DNA of 64,000 nt, taken from contig NZ_JAPEMB010000001.1 in the NCBI RefSeq assembly GCF_026343125.1, forward strand, positions 7,755,501-7,819,500, read 5' to 3'. The notes beneath the pieces were generated by a model. It saw only the letters and a program-made list of their open reading frames with translations, ran no database searches and had not been told where the DNA came from. The DNA comes from Streptomyces sp. NBC_00094 (GTDB taxonomy: Bacteria > Actinomycetota > Actinomycetes > Streptomycetales > Streptomycetaceae). This document shows positions 58,853 to 64,000 of this stretch, piece by piece (within the stretch, counting starts at the first letter, position 1; every line of letters starts with the position of its first letter). The position numbers were made by a program, and so were the translations under genes.

Positions 58853-59296
58853 TCATGCGGTGGATCTCGCGGCCGATGCCCGACCGAGGGACTGGTGGAG
58901 GGCGTCGAGGCCGTCACGGTAGATGCCCGCGAACAGGTCCTCGGCTTCGGTGTCGGTGACGTTGTCCGGGGTGAAGCGTCCGGACCACTGGACCTCGGCG
59001 AGGTCGTCGCGGCCGGGGACCGCGTGGACGCGGAGGGTGGACACGTAGCCGTTGACGGGGAACGGCGCCTCGAGGATGGCGTAACTGTAGTGACGTTCGG
59101 CCTCGTTGAAGTCCACGAGGCGCTCGATGATCACGTCGCCGTCGGGGTTGGCCAGGCGGCGGACGCGGCCACCTTCGAGCGCGGTGCTCTCGGGGATGTA
59201 GGGGAGCCAGTCCGGGAGGGAGTCGAAGCCACCGATGAGGTCCCAGACCTTCCGGGGCGGGGCGGGCACGACGCGGGAGACGGACGTGGAAGCCAT
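58853..59296 (-). CDS. SRPBCC (START-like) family protein
   Basis: A 147-residue ligand-binding protein with SRVVPAPPRKVWDLIGGFDS and LPDWLPYIPESTALEGGRVR at the start, then YSYAILEAPFPVNGYVSTLR and a long C-terminal helix (EAEDLFAGIYRDGLDALHQS). This is the polyketide-cyclase/dehydratase-like SRPBCC fold, which binds hydrophobic small molecules. AGGAG precedes ATG 59296. It follows the aldo/keto reductase gene by 55 bp on the same strand, so both may act on one compound. Confidence 0.86.
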   Translation of the reverse strand: MASTSVSRVVPAPPRKVWDLIGGFDSLPDWLPYIPESTALEGGRVRRLANPDGDVIIERLVDFNEAERHYSYAILEAPFPVNGYVSTLRVHAVPGRDDLAEVQWSGRFTPDNVTDTEAEDLFAGIYRDGLDALHQSLGRASAARSTA

Positions 59297-59351
59297 GGTC
59301 TTCTCCTGTTGCAGTGTGTGTGCAGTGCAGTGCAGTGGGGTGCGGGGGTGA

Positions 59352-60362
59352 TCAGGCGCCGTGGGGGAGCGGCGCGGTCGGGCTGACCAGGCCGGCGGCG
59401 CGGAGGTCGGTCCAGAACGCGGCCGGGACGGTCTCGTTCAGGGCGGCGACGTCCTCGGCGATCCGGCTGGGGCGGGTGGCACCGGGGATGACGGCGACCG
59501 CGACCGGGTGGGCGAGGGAGAACTGCAGAGCGGCGGCCTTGATGGAGATGCGGTGGCGCTCGGTGAGGGCCTTCAGCTTCTCGACCCGCTCGACGATCTC
59601 CGTCGGGGCCTGCTGGTACTCGAAGTGGGCGCCGCCGGCGAGGATGCCGGAGCTGTACGGTCCGCCGACGACCATGTCGACGCCCTGCTCCCGGGCCATG
59701 GGCAGCAGGCGCTCCAGGGCATGCTCCTGGTCGAGCAGCGTGTAGCGGCCGGCGAGCAGGAAGCCGTCGGGCTGCGGCTCGTCGAGGGCGAGGGTCAGCT
59801 CGATGGGCTCGGTCCTGTTGACGCCGAGGCCCCAGGCCTTGATGACGCCCTCGTCGCGCAGCCGGGACAGCACGCGGAAGGCTCCGGTGCGGGCTTCCTC
59901 GAACTTCTGCAACCACAGGTCGCCGTGGAAGTCCTGGGCGATGTCGTGGACCCAGACGATGTCCAGTCGGTCGGTGCCGAGGCGCTTGAGGCTGTCCTCG
60001 ATGGAGCGCTCGGTGGCCTCGGCGGTCCATTCGTGGACCATCTTGTTGGGGTTGCCGTGCTCGAACAGGCCGCCCTTCTCGCCGAGGTCGCGGGCGGCGG
60101 TCTCGTGCTCGTCGAGGATGACCCGGCCGACCTTGGTGGACAGGACGTAGGAGTCGCGCGGCTTGTCGGCGAGCACCTGGCCGAGCCGCTCCTCGGCCAG
60201 GCCCGCGCCGTAGAACGGGGCGGTGTCGTAGAAGCGGATCCCCTGGTCCCAGGCGGCCTCGACGGTGTCCAGGGCCTCCTCGTCGGGGATGGCCCGGAAC
60301 ATGTTGCCGAGCGGGGCGGTGCCGAAGCCGAGTCGGCCGGGGAGGATTTCAGTGAGCGACAT
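59352..60362 (-). CDS. aldo/keto reductase (aldose-dehydrogenase-like)
   Basis: A 336-residue TIM-barrel oxidoreductase. GIRFYDTAPFYGAGLAEERL contains catalytic Asp and Tyr, STKVGRVI the Lys, and DRLDIVWVHDIAQDFHG the His. The order and spacing resemble D-threo-aldose (L-fucose) dehydrogenase and pyridoxal dehydrogenase relatives. ATG 60362 is chosen because upstream residues are low-complexity. Genes on either side (SRPBCC, second AKR) are on the same strand. Confidence 0.87.
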   Translation of the reverse strand: MSLTEILPGRLGFGTAPLGNMFRAIPDEEALDTVEAAWDQGIRFYDTAPFYGAGLAEERLGQVLADKPRDSYVLSTKVGRVILDEHETAARDLGEKGGLFEHGNPNKMVHEWTAEATERSIEDSLKRLGTDRLDIVWVHDIAQDFHGDLWLQKFEEARTGAFRVLSRLRDEGVIKAWGLGVNRTEPIELTLALDEPQPDGFLLAGRYTLLDQEHALERLLPMAREQGVDMVVGGPYSSGILAGGAHFEYQQAPTEIVERVEKLKALTERHRISIKAAALQFSLAHPVAVAVIPGATRPSRIAEDVAALNETVPAAFWTDLRAAGLVSPTAPLPHGA

Positions 60363-60445
60363 GGCGTTTGTCTTCTCGGTTCTCTGGGGTGAGGGGGGCG
60401 TGGGGGAGGTGGGGGATGTGGGGGATGCGCCGGTGGGCGCGCGGG

Positions 60446-61294
60446 TCAGTTCAGTTCGTCGGGGTGCGGGCCGGTGCGGAGGCCGCGGTCGAGACCGGCG
60501 ATCGCCGCCATCTCCTCGTCGGTGAGGACGAAGTCGAACACGTCGACGTTGGCGCGGATCCGGGCCGGGGTCACCGACTTGGGGATGACCACGTTGCCGA
60601 GCTGCAGGTGCCAGCGGATGACGACCTGCGCAGGCGACTTGCCGTGGGCTGCGGCGATCGAGGTGATCGCCGGGTCGTCGAGGACCGCGCCCTGCGCCAG
60701 CGGACTCCACGCCTCGGTGGCGATCCGGTGCTCGCCGTGGAAGGCGCGCAGCTCGGACTGCTGCAAGGCGGGGTGCAGCTCGATCTGGTTGACAGCCGGG
60801 GTCAGCGCGGAGCCGTCCATCAGCCGGCGCAGGTGCTCGGGCTGGAAGTTGGAGACGCCGGCGGCGCGGATCCGGCCCTCCGTGGCGAGCCGCTCCAGGG
60901 CGCGCCAGGAGTCGCGGTACAGGTCACGGGACGGGGCCGGCCAGTGGATCAGGTACAGGTCGACGTAGTCCAGCTCGAGCTTGGCCAGGCTGTCGTCGAA
61001 GGCGCGCAGCGTGGCGTCGTAGCCCTGGTCGGCGTTCCACAGCTTGGTGGTGACGAACAGTTCCTCGCGGGCGAGCCCGGAGGCGCCGAGGGCGCGGCCG
61101 ACGCCGGCCTCGTTGCCGTAGATGGCGGCGGTGTCGATGCTGCGGTAGCCGGCCTCGAGGGCGGAGGTGACGGCGGCGGTGGTCGCGTCGTCGGCGACCT
61201 GGAAGACGCCGAAGCCGAGCTGCGGGATCTCGACGCCGTTGTTCAGCGTGACCGTGGGGACGGCGGGAGCGGCGGGGGTGGTGGACGGTGCCAT
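60446..61294 (-). CDS. aldo/keto reductase, 2,5-diketogluconate-reductase-like
   Basis: A 282-residue enzyme. VEIPQLGFGVFQVADD, GYRSIDTAAIYGNEAGVGRA (Asp, Tyr), VTTKLWNADQGYD (Lys) and LDYVDLYLIHWPAPSRD (His) form the AKR tetrad. VVIPKSVTPARIRANVDVFD binds the NADPH phosphate. Close relatives reduce diketogluconate, methylglyoxal and other small carbonyls. Its AAGGAG lies immediately after the stop of the small upstream frame at 61312-61440, so the two may be coupled. Confidence 0.88.
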   Translation of the reverse strand: MAPSTTPAAPAVPTVTLNNGVEIPQLGFGVFQVADDATTAAVTSALEAGYRSIDTAAIYGNEAGVGRALGASGLAREELFVTTKLWNADQGYDATLRAFDDSLAKLELDYVDLYLIHWPAPSRDLYRDSWRALERLATEGRIRAAGVSNFQPEHLRRLMDGSALTPAVNQIELHPALQQSELRAFHGEHRIATEAWSPLAQGAVLDDPAITSIAAAHGKSPAQVVIRWHLQLGNVVIPKSVTPARIRANVDVFDFVLTDEEMAAIAGLDRGLRTGPHPDELN

Positions 61295-61311
61295 GGTGTG
61301 CGGATGCTCCT

Positions 61312-61440
61312 TCAGTTGGTGCGGGTGGAGAGGGTGTGGCGGACGGTCTGGGCGCTGATGAGGTCCAGGTCGCCGGTGCCGAGGCGCCGGCCGTGGTCGG
61401 CGAAGACTTCCTGTGGAGTGCGGGTGCGCGGGGTGCTCAT
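61312..61440 (-). pseudogene. internally deleted SnoaL-like protein (42 residues)
   Basis: ATG 61440 starts RTRTPQEVFADHGRRLGTGD, a SnoaL/NTF2-like N-terminus, and passes directly into LISAQTVRHTLSTRTN, which looks like the last strand of the same family. The ~80-90 residues between them are missing without a frameshift. The deletion removes the ligand pocket, so no function is expected. Its stop overlaps the ribosome binding site of the next gene. Confidence 0.55.
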
Positions 61441-61493
61441 GGCGGGTTGCTCCCGGGGATCAATGGACCGGTTCGCGTAGAGGGGATGGGGGG

Positions 61494-62696
61494 TCAGTGG
61501 TGTACGGGGATGCGGGCGCCGGCAGCATCGGCGCCGGTGGCATCGGCCGCGGGGGTCCGGCGCTCCAGTGCGGCGGACCAGAAGGCGAGGCCGAGCGCGG
61601 CGGCGGCGAGGACGGCGCCGACCCAGTTCGGGGCGGTGTAGCCGAGGCCGGCGGTGATGACGAGGCCCCCGAGCCAGGCGGCGAGCGCGTTGCCGAGGTT
61701 GAAGGCGCCGATGTTGACGGCGGAGGCCAGGGTCGGCGCGCCGTGGGCCTGGTCCAGGACGCGCTTCTGTAGCGGCGGCACCGTGGCGAAGCCGAGCGCC
61801 CCGACGAGGAGGATGGCGAGCGCGGCGAGGATCTTGTGGTGGGCGACCACGGTGAACAGGGCGAGGACGGTCGCGAGCCCGCCGAGGGCGGCGTACAGCA
61901 GGGGCATCAGCGCGCGGTCGGCGTACCGGCCGCCGATCAGGTTGCCGAGGAACATGCCGACGCCGAAGAGGACCAGGAGCCAGGTGACCGCGCCGTCCGA
62001 GTAGCCGGCAACCTCGGTCATCATCGGTGCGATGTAGGTGATCGCGGCGAAGACACCGCCGAAACCGAGGACGGTCATCGCCATGGCGAGCAGTACCTGG
62101 GGGTTGCGGAACGCCCTGAGCTCCCGGCCCAGCCGGGCACCCTCGGGGCGGGGCATGGCGGGTACGAGCCTGACGATGCCGAGCAGGCCGATCACACCGA
62201 GCACGGCGACGATCGCGAAGGTGGTGCGCCAGCCGACCGCCTGCCCGATGAAGGTGCCGAGCGGCACGCCGACGATGTTGGCGACGGTCAGTCCGGTGAA
62301 CATGGTGGCGATGGCGCCGGCCTTCTTGTCCGGGGCGACGAGGTCGGCGGCGACGACGGACCCGATGCCGAAGAACGAGCCGTGGGCGAGCGAGGCGATC
62401 ACGCGGCCGGTCAGCATCATCCCGAAGCTCGGGGCGAGGGCGGAGAGCACGTTGCCGAGTACGAACAAGCCCATCAGCAGCATGAGCATGCGCTTGCGGC
62501 TCACCTTGTTGCCGAGAACGGTCAGCAGCGGTGCGCCGACGACGACGCCGAGTGCGTAGCCGGTGACCAGTAGGCCCGCGGTGGGGATGGAGACGCCGTA
62601 GTCGGCGGCGATCTGGGGCAGCAGCCCCATGATCACGAATTCGGTCGTGCCGATTCCGAAGGCCCCGACTGCGAGAGCGAGTAGTGCGAGCGGCAT
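61494..62696 (-). CDS. MFS transporter, AraJ/DHA1-like
   Basis: A 400-residue, 12-helix exporter. FGIGTTEFVIMGLLPQIAAD is the opening of AraJ-type sugar or drug efflux pumps. LGNKVSRKRMLMLLM is motif A, and AHGSFFGIGSVVAADLVAP lies in helix 5. NIGAFNLGNALAAWLGGLVI is conserved late in the family. It is downstream of the MarR gene on the same strand, separated by a terminator and an operator-like palindrome, so it is a likely MarR target. Confidence 0.9.
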   Translation of the reverse strand: MPLALLALAVGAFGIGTTEFVIMGLLPQIAADYGVSIPTAGLLVTGYALGVVVGAPLLTVLGNKVSRKRMLMLLMGLFVLGNVLSALAPSFGMMLTGRVIASLAHGSFFGIGSVVAADLVAPDKKAGAIATMFTGLTVANIVGVPLGTFIGQAVGWRTTFAIVAVLGVIGLLGIVRLVPAMPRPEGARLGRELRAFRNPQVLLAMAMTVLGFGGVFAAITYIAPMMTEVAGYSDGAVTWLLVLFGVGMFLGNLIGGRYADRALMPLLYAALGGLATVLALFTVVAHHKILAALAILLVGALGFATVPPLQKRVLDQAHGAPTLASAVNIGAFNLGNALAAWLGGLVITAGLGYTAPNWVGAVLAAAALGLAFWSAALERRTPAADATGADAAGARIPVHH

Positions 62697-62750
62697 GGGC
62701 TCACCCCTTCCTGGTTGCTTGAGCGAGCTCCTAGCGTGCTCTCACAATAA

Positions 62751-62773
62751 TTGCATGCGCGTGTTAAATGCAA
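62751..62773. promoter_or_regulatory. MarR operator-like palindrome before the MFS gene
   Basis: TTGCAT and ATGCAA are separated by 11 bases, within an AT-rich segment (CAATAATTGCATGCGC...) 55 bases upstream of the MFS start. The dyad length and position fit a MarR site that represses the exporter. It shares the TTGCAT/ATGCAA core with the PadR palindrome at 53950. Confidence 0.5.
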
Positions 62774-62827
62774 ACGCGGGCATGCCGTGCGATCTGGGAG
62801 TGGGCGTGCGCGGTGCGCGCGACAAAG

Positions 62828-62862
62828 AACCCCCGTTCGGGCGTAGAGCTCGAACGGGGGTT
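62828..62862 (-). terminator. terminator after the MarR gene
   Basis: A perfect 12-bp stem, AACCCCCGTTCG with CGAACGGGGGTT, and an 11-base loop, 42 bases after the MarR stop in its direction of transcription. Confidence 0.8.
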
Positions 62863-62903
62863 GGGGTGTCGCCGACGGGGCGGCGGGCGGATGGGGTGTG
62901 GCG

Positions 62904-63371
62904 TCAGGCGCGCTGCGCCGGTACGTCGACGGCCTCGACCGCCGCGACCAGGGAGGCCAGCTCGGGGTTCTCGGCGGCCTCGTCCAGTGCCCGGCGAAGA
63001 GCTGCGTCATTGGTCGGCCGGGCCTCGTCGAGGAGCTTCCGGCCGTCCTCGGTCACATTGGTGTAGATGCCGCGCCGGTCGGTCGGACACAGGTACCGGG
63101 ACAGCAGCCCGCGGTCCTCCAGGCGGGTGACCAGGCGTGTCGTGGCGCTCTGGCTCAGGACGACCGCGTCGGCGACCTGCTTCATCTGCAGATGCCCGCC
63201 TTCGTCGTCGTGCTGCCGGCTGAGCACGTCGAGCAGCGAGTACTCCCGCACGCTCAGATTGTGCCCGGACTGCAGGGCGCGCTCGATGCGCGACTCGATC
63301 CGGCCGTGCAGGAGGGAGAGTGCGCCCCAACCGCTGGCGAGTGCGGTGAGCGCGGGGTCCGTGGCGGTCAT
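62904..63371 (-). CDS. MarR-family transcriptional regulator
   Basis: A 155-residue winged-helix regulator. SGHNLSVREYSLLDVLSRQH, HLQMKQVADAVVLSQSATTR, LVTRLEDRGLLSRYLCPTDR and RGIYTNVTEDGRKLLDEARP are the classical MarR elements. ATG 63371 has AAGGAG upstream at a longish distance. The downstream MFS exporter with its palindrome makes an antibiotic- or phenolic-responsive efflux module likely. Confidence 0.9.
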   Translation of the reverse strand: MTATDPALTALASGWGALSLLHGRIESRIERALQSGHNLSVREYSLLDVLSRQHDDEGGHLQMKQVADAVVLSQSATTRLVTRLEDRGLLSRYLCPTDRRGIYTNVTEDGRKLLDEARPTNDAALRRALDEAAENPELASLVAAVEAVDVPAQRA

Positions 63372-63852
63372 GGGATTCCGGTCTCCTTCCAGTGGTCTGC
63401 GAACCCAGGATACGCCACCGGAGCAAAAATCGGCTAGAGCGTATAGGGCGCGGCTGCAAGCATGTGGGGGTGCCCTGGGGCTGGGGGGCGTCGGGGCCGT
63501 CGGGCACGAGGGCGGCGACGGCACCTCACCCGCGGCCAGGTACTTGCCGACACGGCCGCCGCCGACCACGACCGGCCCCGGCTGACCGGACCGGCCGGCG
63601 CCGAAGCCTGCCTCACCGCCCTCGCCCAGCACACCGTCTTCGACGGCCAGGTCGTCACCGACGAAGCCCGCCTGCGCCGCATCATCGCCCGCCTCGCCCC
63701 CTACCTCCGCCACCGGCTCACCGAACAGCGGTCGCACGGAGGAGAACCTGAGCCGGCTACGGCGGGAACACACCGATCTGGACGAACGCCCGATCAGCCA
63801 TTGCGGGCCCCTCATCCCGTCCGGGGGTTCTTCGTTTACCCGCTCAGATCGG
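63372..63852. other. 481-bp gap with a possible plus-strand coding remnant
   Basis: The first ~60 bases form the MarR promoter region (AT-richer near 63415-63445). On the plus strand from about 63540 a frame reads VLADTAAADHDRPRLTGPAG, then HTVFDGQVVTDEARLRRIIA and RLAPYLRHRLTEQ with coding-like codon use but no start or family match. It may be the tail of a deleted gene. Nothing else is supported. Confidence 0.35.
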
Positions 63853-64000
63853 TCAACGGCGCACGCGATAGCGCAGGTGAAGCACCCGGTTGCCCTGAAT
63901 CACCACGTCAGGATCCTCCAACAGGTGCTGCGCCTGGACCGACCCGAAGTAGCGCTTGCCGGACCCGAACACGACGGGTACGACGTCCATGCGCACCTCG
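63853..64000 (-). CDS. dihydrofolate-reductase-family protein, C-terminal part
   Basis: The window edge cuts the gene; only the last 48 residues are present. MDVVPVVFGSGKRYFGSVQA and DPDVVIQGNRVLHLRYRVRR match the end of RibD_C/dihydrofolate-reductase-like proteins (VPVxxGxGxRxF, then VxQGxxVxHLRYxV). These stand-alone reductases are common in actinobacteria; the substrate is usually unknown. Confidence 0.75.
   Translation of the reverse strand, partial: EVRMDVVPVVFGSGKRYFGSVQAQHLLEDPDVVIQGNRVLHLRYRVRR

Noticed and set aside
1..64000. tRNA, rRNA or riboswitch genes
   Set aside because: I saw no cloverleaf-type or conserved aptamer sequence; without a covariance-model search this is not a proof of absence.

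Overview
The window is very GC-rich DNA with strong G/C preference at third codon positions, AGGAG-type ribosome binding sites and frequent GTG starts. Together with the gene families present (secreted GH95 and GH59 hydrolases with lectin tails, a DyP peroxidase beside a copper-radical oxidase, large S8 proteases, a LanKC lanthipeptide synthetase, and TetR, PadR and MarR regulators), this points to a streptomycete or close relative. Many broken genes and IS remnants suggest an accessory, chromosome-arm-like region. The genus is inferred; no rRNA or core housekeeping gene is present to settle it.

Layout. 1-3.3 kb: tail of an M20 amidohydrolase, an MFS exporter and a frameshifted HSL-type esterase. 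3.4-7.9 kb: a DyP-type peroxidase with a four-repeat C-terminal extension, divergent from a secreted galactose/glyoxal-oxidase-like copper enzyme. 8-12.3 kb: a decay zone. One MFS gene is split by a 2,260-bp insertion with short terminal inverted repeats and a 3-bp target duplication; the insertion carries a frameshifted IS5-type transposase and an intact SMI1/KNR4 (SUKH-like) gene. Remnants of a membrane protein and of a possible sigma factor follow. 12.7-18 kb: secreted GH95 fucosidase and GH59 galactosidase, each with a lectin-like tail. 18-31.1 kb: a DUF2254 protein, a GH15 hydrolase, and a co-directional minus-strand block (gluconokinase-mutarotase fusion, cyclase, GMC oxidoreductase, SDR dehydrogenase, cytochrome bd, Na+/H+ antiporter) that reads as a sugar-oxidation and respiration unit.

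31.3-40.3 kb: a large secreted S8 protease with a TrmB/LuxR-type regulator, a six-helix membrane protein, a LacI fragment, a second non-secreted S8 protease followed by a small inhibitor/propeptide-like protein, and a divergent TetR regulator. 40.3-45.8 kb: an IS remnant abutting a tight operon of cholesterol-oxidase-like GMC enzyme, patatin-like lipase and membrane metallophosphoesterase. 46-50.5 kb: a repeat-rich membrane protein, a RimK-like ATP-grasp ligase and an ABC exporter. 50.6-53.7 kb: a class III lanthipeptide synthetase and its 68-residue precursor, whose core ends in an unusual glycine run. 53.9-64 kb: PadR regulator with a perfect operator palindrome, acyl-CoA dehydrogenase, DUF1349 and GYD proteins, SDR, SRPBCC, two aldo/keto reductases, an MFS exporter, MarR regulator, and the tail of a dihydrofolate-reductase-like gene.

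The strongest candidates for something new are the lanthipeptide locus with the glycine-tailed precursor, the DyP/copper-oxidase pair with the repeat extension, the SUKH-carrying insertion, the kinase-epimerase fusion, and the protease with a separately encoded propeptide-like partner.
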